Positions 1-9,160 of a DNA stretch of 49,425 nt are shown piece by piece. The notes under the pieces were generated by a model. The model searched no databases. It worked only from the letters and a program-made list of their open reading frames with translations, and was not told the origin of the DNA. The translations under genes and the position numbers were made by a program. The stretch spans positions 1 to 49,425 of the forward strand of contig JAHRFD010000002.1 of the NCBI GenBank assembly GCA_020882975.1. Reading direction: 5' to 3'. Source of the DNA: Microcoleus sp. EPA2 (GTDB lineage Bacteria; Cyanobacteriota; Cyanobacteriia; Cyanobacteriales; Microcoleaceae). Each line of letters opens with the position of its first letter. Within the stretch, counting starts at the first letter, position 1.

Positions 1-79
1 ACAAAATCTTATCACTTTTGCGAAAGCTTTTAGTTACAAAATACGTATATTTAACAATTATTTGCAATAAGTGGAAATT

Positions 80-115
80 AAAGCCGTCCTAGAAGGACGG
101 GGCTTTAGACCCAAT
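80..115 (+). repeat. GACGGGG hairpin, possible IS200/IS605-type end
   Basis: A short stem (CCGTCCT/AGGACGG) is followed by GGGCTTTAGACCC. Related hairpins carrying GACGGGG occur near 13178 (minus), 26608 (minus), 32305 (minus) and 33968 (plus). One copy touches an omegaRNA-like sequence, which suggests that these are ends of IS200/IS605-type elements. No transposase is visible next to this copy. Confidence 0.4.
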
Positions 116-133
116 TTTTTGGTAATTGGGAAT

Positions 134-202
134 AGACATCTCCTAAAAAGCTTGTCAAGAACAGGCAAGATGCCTGTTCCACAGTAATTATGGGAGATGT
201 CT
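134..202. repeat. Palindromic interspersed repeat (AACAGGCA family)
   Basis: The element is bounded by a perfect 10-bp inverted repeat, AGACATCTCC/GGAGATGTCT, and carries an internal AACAGGCA/TGCCTGTT stem. The same core followed by TCCACA and a GGAGA-GTCT box recurs near 20331 and 40207. Confidence 0.75.
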
Positions 203-216
203 AATGGGGAATTGGA

Positions 217-292
217 ATAACAATAACTAATAACTAATAACTAATAACTAATGACCAATGACTACTGACTAATGACTAATTTAGCATCTTCA
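217..292. repeat. STRR-like heptamer repeat
   Basis: Degenerate tandem copies of AACTAAT/GACTAAT with period 7. This is typical of short tandemly repeated repetitive sequences in filamentous cyanobacteria. It overlaps the 3' end of the DUF4332 gene, whose last codons lie in the repeat. Confidence 0.75.
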
Positions 293-705
293 ACCCATTT
301 TTGCACGCGATCGACTGAAGGAGTCAAATCGTTCCGCTGCATTGTGGCTACGTGCAGCCTCAATATTTGTTGGTGCAATCTCCCCACGGGCATTTGAGCG
401 AGTTGAGCCGGAGAAGCAACACCTGCGTGGAGTAACAGCCCGCAATACTTACACCCTACACTGGGAATTCGAGCCAAATTTGCCATCGCTACCCATTTGT
501 TAATATATCGAATATCAACCTGCAACTGATGCGCTAACGATACCTTCGCCGTTGGTGTTTTAGTCTGCCCAATTAGTTGGGCGGTGGTGCTAATTCCGCA
601 TCCTGCTAGTTGAGACTGGTCTTCATTGCTTAATCCGGGCAAATTTGCGATCGGCCAATCCGGCGCTTCCCTAGAACTATAATTGGTTTTATGATAATTT
701 TTCAT
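262..705 (-). CDS. DUF4332 domain protein
   Basis: A 147-residue soluble protein resembling cyanobacterial DUF4332 proteins, which have helix-hairpin-helix-like folds of unknown function. The segment from about residue 22 (PGLSNEDQSQLAGCGI) resembles a helix-hairpin-helix motif. A second related motif lies near residues 80-100 (IPSVGCKYCGLLLHAGV). No signal peptide or membrane segment is visible. The gene is divergent from the aminopeptidase gene, with a 67-bp gap that must hold both promoters. Its 3' end lies in heptamer repeat DNA, so the last few residues may vary between strains. A nucleic-acid role is possible from the fold but is not shown here. Confidence 0.75.
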   Translation of the reverse strand: MKNYHKTNYSSREAPDWPIANLPGLSNEDQSQLAGCGISTTAQLIGQTKTPTAKVSLAHQLQVDIRYINKWVAMANLARIPSVGCKYCGLLLHAGVASPAQLAQMPVGRLHQQILRLHVATMQRNDLTPSVDRVQKWVEDAKLVISQ

Positions 706-772
706 GGTTTTTTTAAGGATTTTAGTTATATTTTAAAGTATCAAGATAAAACCGTCAATAGAGCCGATCGCT

Positions 773-2182
773 ATGAATATTTTCCGTGATTACGAATTGT
801 TAACAATTGCTTTACGTCAGCGAAGAGAAAAACTGGCGAGTTTAATTGATTTTCCCACAATTCTCTGGTCGGGTCGCAGTATTTCTCGTAATTATCCGGC
901 TCTGAAGTTCCCCTTTCGTGCCAGCAGTCACTTTCTCTATTTTGCGGGTTTACCCTTAGAAAATGCGGCGATTCGTTTAGAATCTGGCAAGTTAGAACTG
1001 TTCATGGATGACGCACTTCCTAGCAGCACCCTGTGGCATGGAGAAATGCCGAAAAGAGCGGAAATTGCGGCACTAATGGGGGCTGATGCTGATTTTCCCA
1101 TGGCCCAGTTGAAATCGCGATCCTCTTCGAGGGCTCCGCTAACGGCTGATGCAGCAACTATACCAGTTGAGGATAGCTTGATTCAGTTGCAACAGTCACA
1201 AATGCTCGATCGCCCTTTGACACCATCTCAATCACCCGCAGGCATTGACCTAGAACTAACCAAGGCAATTATATCACTTCGTCTCACCCAAGATGCTGCA
1301 AGTTTGGCAGAATTACGAGCAGCGGCTGCTGTCACCGTGGCAGCCCACAAAGCCGGAATGGCCGCCACTCCCACAGCTCAAATCGAAGCTGGTGTTCGTG
1401 CTGCAATGGAAAGTGCGATTATATCACAAAATATGACCACTGCTTATCCAAGTATTGTCACCCTACACGGAGAAGTGCTGCACAGCGAACATTATCACAA
1501 TTCGCTACAAACAGGAGATTTACTATTAGCAGATGTGGGTGCAGAAACAGCACTGGGATGGGCCGCCGATGTGACTCGCACTTGGCCCGTTTCGGGAAAA
1601 TTTTCTCCTACTCAGCGCGCCATTTATGATGTGGTTTTGGCAGCCCACGATGCTTGTATTGACAAGATTACTCCTGGTGTTGAATACCAAGATATTCATC
1701 TGTTAGCTGCTCAGACTATGGCGGCTGGATTGGTTGATTTGGGTATTTTGCAAGGTGATGTTGAAGATTTGGTAGCTAGGGATGCTCACGCCCTATTTTT
1801 TGTGCATGGCATTGGACATTTAATTGGTTTAGATGTTCATGATATGGAAGATTTAGGCGATTTGGCTGGCTATGAAACAGGGAGAGTTAGAAGCAGTCGT
1901 TTTGGTTTGGGATTCCTGCGGTTAAATCGAGTTTTACAGGAGGGAATGCTGGTATCCATCGAACCTGGATTTTATCAGGTTCCGGCTATTTTGCACAACC
2001 CAGAAACTCGGACAAAATATAAAGATTCTGTAAAGTGGGACGAGTTAGAAAAATTTGCAGATGTTCGGGGAATTAGGATTGAAGATGATATACTCGTAAC
2101 AGACAGGGGGAGAGAAGTTTTGACTGCAAAATTGCCTACTCAGGCTTCAGAAATTGAAAATTTAGTTACGGTAAATGCGTAA
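773..2182 (+). CDS. pepP: Xaa-Pro aminopeptidase (M24B)
   Basis: Metallopeptidase that removes an N-terminal residue preceding proline. It has an N-terminal AMP_N-type domain (about residues 1-150) and a C-terminal pita-bread M24 domain. The five expected metal ligands are visible: Asp in LLADVG (about 254), Asp in AADVTR (about 265), His in HGIGHLIG (about 348), Glu in EPGFY (about 396) and Glu in RIEDD (about 436). The length of 469 residues is near the family norm. Between the domains, residues near 115-125 (SRSSSRAPLTAD) are encoded by a stretch that looks like a short interspersed repeat (CTCTTCGAGGGCTCCG), so the linker seems to have gained an in-frame insertion. The family is clear. 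The exact substrate range is not. Confidence 0.9.
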   Translation: MNIFRDYELLTIALRQRREKLASLIDFPTILWSGRSISRNYPALKFPFRASSHFLYFAGLPLENAAIRLESGKLELFMDDALPSSTLWHGEMPKRAEIAALMGADADFPMAQLKSRSSSRAPLTADAATIPVEDSLIQLQQSQMLDRPLTPSQSPAGIDLELTKAIISLRLTQDAASLAELRAAAAVTVAAHKAGMAATPTAQIEAGVRAAMESAIISQNMTTAYPSIVTLHGEVLHSEHYHNSLQTGDLLLADVGAETALGWAADVTRTWPVSGKFSPTQRAIYDVVLAAHDACIDKITPGVEYQDIHLLAAQTMAAGLVDLGILQGDVEDLVARDAHALFFVHGIGHLIGLDVHDMEDLGDLAGYETGRVRSSRFGLGFLRLNRVLQEGMLVSIEPGFYQVPAILHNPETRTKYKDSVKWDELEKFADVRGIRIEDDILVTDRGREVLTAKLPTQASEIENLVTVNA

Positions 2183-2241
2183 GTACATCTCAAAATAGAG
2201 GTTTACTTGTGCAGTTAAATTGGGTGTGAAACAAGATAAAT

Positions 2242-3933
2242 ATGAACAAAGCTTGGAAGGTAGGTTTTTTAATGCTGGTGGAAAGGCTGGCAATGCAAGT
2301 CCAAAAAATGGCCGCAGCGAGAGTTGCGCGTATTTTTCGGAAAGCTGTATCGCCACCGCCACCCATGCAAGCTGCAATCTTCCCTAGCAATGAAGAAGAA
2401 AGGCTAAAAGCACTTGACAGTTATAATATTCTGGATACCGATGCAGAAGGAGCTTTTGATGATTTAACAGCTTTGGCATCCCACATTTGTGGTACTCCCA
2501 TTGCTTTAGTTAGTTTAGTTGATGCTAATAGGCAATGGTTTAAATCAAGAGTTGGTTTAGAAGCAACAGAAACTCCTAGAGAGTTGGCGTTTTGCGCTCA
2601 TGCTATTTTAAAGCCAAATGAATTGCTAGTTGTACCCGATGCTACAGAAGATGAGCGTTTTGCTGGGAATCCTTTAGTCACTTCTAATCCCAATATTCGA
2701 TTTTATGCGGGAACTCCTCTAGTGACTCCTGATGGTTTTCCTTTGGGTACTTTGTGCGCCATAGATACAGTACCTCGGCATCTCAGCCCCGAACAATTAG
2801 AAGCGCTCAGGGTTTTAGGAAGACAAGTCATCAGTCAAATGGAGTTGCGGATTAATTTAGTTAAGTTAAATCGCTCCATCAAAAGGCAAAAACAAGTAGA
2901 AGCAAAATTGCGGGCTTCTGATGAGCAAATTGTGAATTTTTTAGAAGGAATGAGCGATGCTTTTTTTGCTTTAGACCCCCATTGGCGATTTACCTATGTC
3001 AATTACAAAGCTGCTAAATTCTTGGAGCGCCAACCGGAAGAAATTTTTGGTAAAAATATCTGGCAAGAGTTTCCAGATTTGTTTAGTTCAGTATTTTACC
3101 AAGAGTTTCAGGAAGCTGTATCTAGACAAGTGGGAATGAGTTTTGAAAAATATTATCGTCATTTAAAAATTTGGTTGGAAGTTAGAGTTTTTCCTTCCCA
3201 TGACGGCATTTCTGTGTTTTTTCATGACATCACCAAACGTAAGCGGATTGAATCGGCTCTCAGGAAAGAACAGAAAAAAACTAATGGCTTATTGCTAAAT
3301 ATTTTACCAGAGGCGATCGCTGACAGATTGAAGTCCCAACCGGGGGTGATTGCTGACAAGTTTGAACACACCACTGTCCTGTTTGCTGATTTGGTGAATT
3401 TTACTCAAATTTCTACCACGATGTCGGCGACTAAATTGGTGTACTTGCTCAATGAAATTTTCTCAACTTTTGACAAATTAACAGAAAAGCACGGTTTAGA
3501 AAAAATTAAGACGATCGGGGATGCTTATATGGTAGCGGCTGGTATTCCCATTCAACGGCTAGATCATGCAGAGGCGATCGCCGAAATGGCCATGGATATG
3601 CTAGCAGCAATTAAGGAATTAAATGTGAAGCTAGAAGCGAAATTTGACCTCCGCATCGGGATTAATAGCGGCCCGGTGGTAGCGGGAGTCATTGGTACTA
3701 AAAAATTTATTTACGATTTGTGGGGAAATGCTGTAAATACAGCCAGCCGTATGGAATCTCACGGCCTACCAGGTCGGATTCAAGTTAGCATCTACAGTTA
3801 CGAATTACTCCAGGAAAAATATGAATTTGAAGAACGGGGCTTGATCGAGATTAAAGGCAAGGGGGAAATGCGGACTTATCTCCTGAAGGGGAGGAAAACC
3901 TCAAGTGATGATCCAAATAAGATTATGCTATAG
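2242..3933 (+). CDS. GAF-PAS class III adenylate cyclase
   Basis: Predicted to make cAMP from ATP. Domain order is GAF (about residues 55-210), PAS (about 225-335) and class III cyclase catalytic domain (about 375-550). Metal-binding aspartates are at about 383 (LFADLVNFT) and 427 (GDAYM). The purine-specifying pair is Lys about 423 (KIKTIGD) and Asp about 492 (IYDLWGN), which matches adenylate rather than guanylate cyclases. The transition-state Asn and Arg are in NTASRME. No membrane segment is seen, so it is probably a cytosolic sensor. Translation may instead start at 2365, just before the GAF domain, because the first 41 residues are not typical. The signal sensed by GAF or PAS is unknown. 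Confidence 0.9.
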   Translation: MNKAWKVGFLMLVERLAMQVQKMAAARVARIFRKAVSPPPPMQAAIFPSNEEERLKALDSYNILDTDAEGAFDDLTALASHICGTPIALVSLVDANRQWFKSRVGLEATETPRELAFCAHAILKPNELLVVPDATEDERFAGNPLVTSNPNIRFYAGTPLVTPDGFPLGTLCAIDTVPRHLSPEQLEALRVLGRQVISQMELRINLVKLNRSIKRQKQVEAKLRASDEQIVNFLEGMSDAFFALDPHWRFTYVNYKAAKFLERQPEEIFGKNIWQEFPDLFSSVFYQEFQEAVSRQVGMSFEKYYRHLKIWLEVRVFPSHDGISVFFHDITKRKRIESALRKEQKKTNGLLLNILPEAIADRLKSQPGVIADKFEHTTVLFADLVNFTQISTTMSATKLVYLLNEIFSTFDKLTEKHGLEKIKTIGDAYMVAAGIPIQRLDHAEAIAEMAMDMLAAIKELNVKLEAKFDLRIGINSGPVVAGVIGTKKFIYDLWGNAVNTASRMESHGLPGRIQVSIYSYELLQEKYEFEERGLIEIKGKGEMRTYLLKGRKTSSDDPNKIML

Positions 3934-4009
3934 AGAGAGATATCCGATCCCTAATGGGCCCGGTACTCACCTATATAAATATTAAGTTGAAGTCCTTGGA
4001 GCCTTTAAG

Positions 4010-4993
4010 ATGGTTCAATTTCATATTCAAACAGATAGTGACATTCCAGCCTCCACGCAACTGTTCAATCAAATCAGGTTTGCGATCGCCTCGCGACAAT
4101 TTCCGCCTGGACACCGCTTACCCAGTACCCGACAACTAGCCATGCAGACGGGTTTGCACCGCAACACCATCAGCAAAGTTTACCGACAGCTAGAAAATAC
4201 TGGACTCGTGGAAGCTCAAGCCGGATCGGGGATTTACGTGCGGGCTCAAGGCCACGAAGGCGGCAGTAAACTCAAATCTCCCATCCTGGATGAATATCCT
4301 CTGGCAAACAAGATAGTGCAAGAAAGCCTGGATCAACTGCTGGGACAGGGCTGTACCCTCAACCAAGCCAGGGAATTATTTTTGGCCGAAATTGACTGGC
4401 GTCTCCGGTGCAGCGCGCGGGTGGTTGTCACAGCCCCCGCAGAAGACATCGGCGTCGGAGAGTTGATGGCGAAAGAACTTGAACAAGCTTTGCGTATCCC
4501 CATACAGTTGGTGGCGATGGAAGATTTGGGCACTTTTTTGGATCAAATCTCTTCTGGAACTGTCATCACTAGCCGCTATTTTATCGGAGAGGCAGAGTCG
4601 ATCGCGGCACCTCGTTCTGTGCGAGTGATTCCCGTAGACATTTACGATTATGTTCAGGAGATTAAGTTAGTGGGGGGTTTACCGAAAGACAGTTATTTGG
4701 GTTTGGTCAGTCTCAGCCCTGGTATGCTGCGATCGACTGAAGTAATCATTCACAGTTTCCGGGGAGAGGATTTGCTGGTGATGACGGCGCTGCTGTCAGA
4801 CACGTACAAAATTAACTCCATCGTGCGATCGGCCAGAACAATCTTTTGCGACCAACCAAGTTTTGCTACAGTAAAAGCTGCGATTAACGCGGCCAGAGAA
4901 GATATTATTCGTCCGCCTCAACTGGTATGCTGCGAAAATTACATCGGTTCTAAGTCGATTAATTTGCTCAAGCGCGAGTTGGGCTTAGGATAA
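4010..4993 (+). CDS. plmA: PlmA, GntR-family regulator
   Basis: Cyanobacterium-specific GntR-type transcription factor. In this family PlmA has been linked to plasmid maintenance and to the PII-PipX nitrogen signalling network. The winged helix-turn-helix covers about residues 10-80, with the typical LPSTRQLAMQ and HRNTISKVYRQLE segments followed by the wing GSGIYVRAQG. The C-terminal 240 residues are a cyanobacterial effector/oligomerisation domain and not an aminotransferase, so this is not a MocR protein. The length of 327 residues fits. It follows the cyclase gene by about 75 bp on the same strand, and co-transcription is possible. Confidence 0.9.
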   Translation: MVQFHIQTDSDIPASTQLFNQIRFAIASRQFPPGHRLPSTRQLAMQTGLHRNTISKVYRQLENTGLVEAQAGSGIYVRAQGHEGGSKLKSPILDEYPLANKIVQESLDQLLGQGCTLNQARELFLAEIDWRLRCSARVVVTAPAEDIGVGELMAKELEQALRIPIQLVAMEDLGTFLDQISSGTVITSRYFIGEAESIAAPRSVRVIPVDIYDYVQEIKLVGGLPKDSYLGLVSLSPGMLRSTEVIIHSFRGEDLLVMTALLSDTYKINSIVRSARTIFCDQPSFATVKAAINAAREDIIRPPQLVCCENYIGSKSINLLKRELGLG

Positions 4994-5065
4994 GTCAGTT
5001 GACCCGAAAGCAGTTAAAGTTGTTATTTGTTGTTCTAATAACGAATAACCCATAACCCATCACCC

Positions 5066-5734
5066 ATGAATATTGAAATGCAGCCTTCAATTAATGTCAA
5101 AACAGCCATCGAAAGCCGCCGGGCTGCCCGCAGTTTCAGACCCGATCTAATTCCCCCAGAAATTATCAAAGAGATTTTACGCTTGGGAGTGCGATCGCCT
5201 TCGGGTTACAACTTACAGCCTTGGCGGTTTATCATACTCCAAGACCAAACAAGTAAGGAAAAATTGAAAGCCTGTGCTTTCGATCAGCGCCAAGTTGTAG
5301 AAGCCCCCATTGTATTAATTTGCTGTGGCGATCGGCGCGCTGCTCAACCCGAAAACATTGAAGCAGTCATTGAATTGGGTAAAGCCGTGGGTGGGGTAAA
5401 TGACACTTTAGCCGATTATATACGCGGCGCAATCCCGCAATTGTTCGAGTCTCGTCCTAGTTTTGAGTCCTTAGAAGCTTGGACTAATCGCCACACAATG
5501 TTAGCTGTAGCTCATTTAATGATTGCAGCCAAAAGTTTTGGGGTGGACAGTTGTCCGATGGAAGGTTTTGTATCCGCCCAGGTGAAAGAAGCTTTTAACA
5601 TTCCCGAAGCCGTGGATGTTTGTTGTTTGCTTCCCCTTGGTTATGCAGAAGAACCTTTCAAAAAATACGGCGGACGCTTTAATTTGGATCGAGTTTATTA
5701 CAGCGAAAGTTATGGGGAATATTTGCGATTTTAA
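5066..5734 (+). CDS. Nitroreductase family protein
   Basis: A 222-residue FMN-dependent NAD(P)H oxidoreductase of the nitroreductase fold. The N-terminal FMN-binding signature is SRRAARSF followed by RSPSGYNLQPWRF (about residues 18-55). The C-terminal part has the CPMEGF and LLPLGY segments common in the family, with the terminal GGRF near residue 207. These enzymes are homodimers that reduce nitroaromatics, quinones or flavins, and the natural substrate cannot be read from sequence. The region before the start carries CCCATAACCCATCACCCATG heptamer-like repeats that run directly into the start codon. Confidence 0.88.
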   Translation: MNIEMQPSINVKTAIESRRAARSFRPDLIPPEIIKEILRLGVRSPSGYNLQPWRFIILQDQTSKEKLKACAFDQRQVVEAPIVLICCGDRRAAQPENIEAVIELGKAVGGVNDTLADYIRGAIPQLFESRPSFESLEAWTNRHTMLAVAHLMIAAKSFGVDSCPMEGFVSAQVKEAFNIPEAVDVCCLLPLGYAEEPFKKYGGRFNLDRVYYSESYGEYLRF

Positions 5735-5786
5735 AGGGGAATATTTAGAGTTTAGACTTTCCCTAGAAGTGCGTACCCGGAAAATT

Positions 5787-5883
5787 AATAGGACTTACGA
5801 ATTTCAACATGATGCTGTCATTCACAAATGTTGCCAAGCATCTCAAATTATGGCATAACAGCCCCTACTGCGTAAGTCCTATT
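5787..5883. repeat. MITE-like element with 13-bp inverted ends
   Basis: A perfect 13-bp terminal inverted repeat, AATAGGACTTACG/CGTAAGTCCTATT, bounds about 97 bp without a coding sequence. A second element with the same termini (AGGACTTACGCA/TGCGTAAGTCCT) lies at 25502-25610 with different internal DNA. Same ends with different cargo is typical of a non-autonomous element moved in trans. Confidence 0.75.
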
Positions 5884-5966
5884 GAACACAGACAACCGAG
5901 CCATAAAAAATTTCAAATATCCCATCGAAAATTGTTATTGTGGTGAGATCGTAAGGAACAATTAAT

Positions 5967-7880
5967 ATGAAAGTAGCAGCGCGACAAAGCAAATCGGAAA
6001 TTCTCGAAGTAGATTTACAGAAGTATTTACAGGCCGCCGGATTTAAAAATTTACCACTTTATCTAAGCTGCGATTTTCAAGAAGCATCTTTAACAGTAGT
6101 TGGAGAACATCCGCGTAGTTTGGTTCTCAAAGCTAAACAAACTTTTGCGGTGCTAGAAGCAGCCCTTCTGGAATTGCAACCCCAATCTATTCAACAGATT
6201 GGACTTTGCCTGAAAATTACCGGGCAAAAACAGCCCTATGCGTTTCATTCTTTTACCATGAATCACCCTGTTTTGTCAAGGACAAAAACAGTGGAAATAC
6301 CGCAAAAAGCCGCAGCAATAGCCGCAGACTCAACGGAAAGTGCGATCGTACTTAAAGTACCGGAGACGCAGCAAACAACGGAGACAGCTAGTGTACCGAA
6401 TGTAGCTGGTGAGTCGCCCTGGGAAACAGACGATGGAAACCCCAGGTTTGAGGAAACTTTTCCCGATGTGTGGGAGACTCCCAGCCATGAGGAACCGATC
6501 GCCTTTAAAGTCTCAGCAATACCGACAGATGGCGAGCTAAATCCCTTCGATCCGCTGGATTTAGAACCAGTCACCGTCACCAAAAAACCCAAGCATTCAC
6601 CGTTTGTGGGCTTAGCTGTAGTAGCTATTTCTAGTGTGGCGATCGTAGTTTTGGGAGGCGTTTATTACCTGCTGAGTCGCCCTTGCGTTATCGGCGAGTG
6701 TACCGCATTGGCTGAGGCTAAACAGTTAAGCGATAATTCAGCGAGGACGCTCAAAACCTCAAAAGTTGACAATACTCCCGAAGCAGCGCAAGTACAGTTA
6801 AAACAGGCGATCGCCCTTTTAGAACCTATTCCATTTTGGTCAATTCATCACGGCAAAGCTGAAGATGAACTTGACAGATACCGCAGGCAAAGTCAGAATT
6901 TAAACTTGGCAGTAGATGCTGCGAGACTCGCAATATCCGCCGCAGAAATCACCGAAAATCCGCCCCATAGTACACAGAATTGGCAAGAATCCCAGTCTCT
7001 GTGGCAAAGTGCGATCGCCAAACTCAAACAAATTCCCCAAAACAGCACAGCTTATCCCTTTGCTCAACAAAAGTTAAAGGAATATCGCCAAAAACTAGCA
7101 AAGGGAAATAGACAGTTAACCACAGAAAAAACAGCCGAAAACCAACTCCTAGATGCTAAAAAGACAGCCCAAATAGCAGCAGCCCGCGCCATAGTAGCTC
7201 AGCAAGCCGAAAGTTGGGAACAGGTGCAAGCAAATTGGCAAAAATCCCTCGACAAGCTATCAGAAATTTCCACCAATACGGAATCTTACGAACAAGCGAA
7301 AGCACTGATTCCTCAATACGAAACCAAACTATCAGAAGCTAGCGAGCGAAAACAAGTCGAAACAATGGCAGAAGAGGCTTATACTCAAGCAGTAACAATA
7401 GCTGCTCAAGCGAGAATTTTTGAGGAGCGAAATGCTTGGTTTCAAGCATCAGAACACTGGCGTCGAGCTTTGAGTTACGCCGAAAAAGTTCCATCGACAA
7501 CTGATTATTACTTGAAAACAAAGTCGCTGATGCCTTCCTATCGAACTTATTTGCACGAAGCAGAAGTTAAGTTGCAGGAAGAAAGGACTTTACAAAAAGC
7601 CCGCACTGATTTAGATAAAACTTGCAAGGGTAATCCCAAGATTTGCGACTATACTGTTAGCAAAGATTTGATTGCTGTGCAGATGACTCCCGATTACGTC
7701 CAGAAACTGCAACAAATTTTCATTCAAGCTGACTATAACAATGCTACCAAGACTCGCCAAGCTGTAGAAAAGCACGTTCAAACTCTGCAACTCGCTTTGG
7801 AGGCGATCGGCGATAACGCCAATATTCCCATGCAAGTGTACAATGCCGAAGGCAAGCGCATTGGCACTCACGGGAATTAG
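5967..7880 (+). CDS. Membrane-anchored helical protein of unknown function
   Basis: Not recognised as a named family. The 637 residues divide into an N-terminal globular domain (about 1-100), a Pro/Thr/Glu-rich linker (about 100-205) with acidic stretches, one transmembrane helix (about 212-235, SPFVGLAVVAISSVAIVVLG) followed by a Cys pair (RPCVIGEC), and a long helical region with repeated W-x-x-(A/S)-x-x-L-like units resembling TPR or coiled coil (about 245-560). A second Cys pair (CKGNPKIC) is near residue 550. The cysteines may form disulfides if the C-terminal part is extracytoplasmic. A good AAGGA ribosome site precedes the ATG. The layout suggests a scaffold or envelope protein. No catalytic motif is visible. 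Confidence 0.75.
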   Translation: MKVAARQSKSEILEVDLQKYLQAAGFKNLPLYLSCDFQEASLTVVGEHPRSLVLKAKQTFAVLEAALLELQPQSIQQIGLCLKITGQKQPYAFHSFTMNHPVLSRTKTVEIPQKAAAIAADSTESAIVLKVPETQQTTETASVPNVAGESPWETDDGNPRFEETFPDVWETPSHEEPIAFKVSAIPTDGELNPFDPLDLEPVTVTKKPKHSPFVGLAVVAISSVAIVVLGGVYYLLSRPCVIGECTALAEAKQLSDNSARTLKTSKVDNTPEAAQVQLKQAIALLEPIPFWSIHHGKAEDELDRYRRQSQNLNLAVDAARLAISAAEITENPPHSTQNWQESQSLWQSAIAKLKQIPQNSTAYPFAQQKLKEYRQKLAKGNRQLTTEKTAENQLLDAKKTAQIAAARAIVAQQAESWEQVQANWQKSLDKLSEISTNTESYEQAKALIPQYETKLSEASERKQVETMAEEAYTQAVTIAAQARIFEERNAWFQASEHWRRALSYAEKVPSTTDYYLKTKSLMPSYRTYLHEAEVKLQEERTLQKARTDLDKTCKGNPKICDYTVSKDLIAVQMTPDYVQKLQQIFIQADYNNATKTRQAVEKHVQTLQLALEAIGDNANIPMQVYNAEGKRIGTHGN

Positions 7881-8026
7881 TTGGGATTGGAACAGATTTT
7901 AGCGTGGGTTGGCGGAGGCCATGAAGTAAATATTTAACCGGGACTAATCCACCAACCCCTACGCAAAGTCAAAATATGCGATCGCAAATCCTGTAAAGAA
8001 CGCTATAAAAAGATGTTATAAATTAA

Positions 8027-9160
8027 ATGCTAGAAAAGGTCAAACTTCATAACTTCAAAAGTCATAATAATACAGAACTAAATTTTGATAATTCATCCCT
8101 CCACGCACTCGTAGGACAAAACAGTTCTGGTAAAACATCAGTGTTGCAAGCATTGCATTATCTCAGTCAGCTTGCTAAATCATCATTTGCCAATATTTTT
8201 CAGTATGAAAGAGCGCCTCAATTTCTTACAACAATTGGGCAAAATAATATGTCTGTTAGTGTAAGTGGTTTTTGGGGAAACCCAGATAGAAATGATTGGA
8301 AAGCTTCTTATGACTGGAGACAAACAGTTAATGATTATTGGTCTCCTAGACTATCATGGGAGGCAGATAAAAAGCCGAACAGTATGGAAGGAGAGGCAAG
8401 TTCCTTCATGTATGCTCCAGAGCCAATTCAGCAATCTTTGAGAAACGCAGTTCATCTTAAGCTCGTAGCCAGTAATCTTGCCAAAGCAGCTTACAGTGAT
8501 GCAATTACACCGCGAGTTGAGTTCGATGGTTCAGGCTTAGCACCTACCTTAGACTATCTTCGTGACGAAGCTCCAGATAAATTTCAATCTTTACAGGAAA
8601 TGTTGAAACGGATTGTACCAGGTGTACGCGAGGTAGGCGTAAGACGAGCCAAGGTTATGGTAAATCGCCAACGCTTAATCGAAGTCGATGGCAAATCTAT
8701 CTCCTACGAAGAAAGTCAGGAAATTGCAGGGCAAGAAGTTGTCCTAGACATGAATACTGGTAAGCGCATTCCAGCCCATGCCATTAGCGAAGGAACAATG
8801 CTCGCCCTCGGATTACTGACTGTTTTAATGAATCCGAATCAACCTAATTTAGTGTTACTAGATGATGTCGAACAGGGACTCCACCCCAAAGCGCAACGAG
8901 AATTAATCGCTGTTTTTAAAGAAATTATTCAACAAAACAACAACCTCCAAATTATTTTTTCCACCCATTCTCCTTACATTGTGGATGAACTTACGCCGTC
9001 TCAAGTTCATGTATTAAGTAACAATAACTCCGGTGTGACTCGTTGCAAAAGATTAGATGAACATCCTGATGTAGAATGGGCAAAACAAACTTTAACCACC
9101 GGAGAATTCTGGGATGCAGAGGGAGAAGATTGGGTGGTTGCAGGAGAAATCAATGATTGA
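8027..9160 (+). CDS. AAA/ABC-type ATPase, OLD-like (defence candidate)
   Basis: A 377-residue SMC/RecF-like ATPase of the AAA_15/AAA_21 type. Walker A is GQNSSGKT at residues 30-37, Walker B is LVLLDDVEQGLHP near residue 279, and the H-loop is FSTHSPYIVDE near residue 320. There is no long coiled coil, so it is compact. The gene overlaps its partner by 8 bp, which indicates translational coupling. ATPases of this group paired with TOPRIM nucleases occur in phage-defence systems (OLD, Gabija and AbiL-like). A link to defence is inferred from architecture and not from a close match. It is followed by a Uma2 gene on the opposite strand. Confidence 0.85.
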   Translation: MLEKVKLHNFKSHNNTELNFDNSSLHALVGQNSSGKTSVLQALHYLSQLAKSSFANIFQYERAPQFLTTIGQNNMSVSVSGFWGNPDRNDWKASYDWRQTVNDYWSPRLSWEADKKPNSMEGEASSFMYAPEPIQQSLRNAVHLKLVASNLAKAAYSDAITPRVEFDGSGLAPTLDYLRDEAPDKFQSLQEMLKRIVPGVREVGVRRAKVMVNRQRLIEVDGKSISYEESQEIAGQEVVLDMNTGKRIPAHAISEGTMLALGLLTVLMNPNQPNLVLLDDVEQGLHPKAQRELIAVFKEIIQQNNNLQIIFSTHSPYIVDELTPSQVHVLSNNNSGVTRCKRLDEHPDVEWAKQTLTTGEFWDAEGEDWVVAGEIND

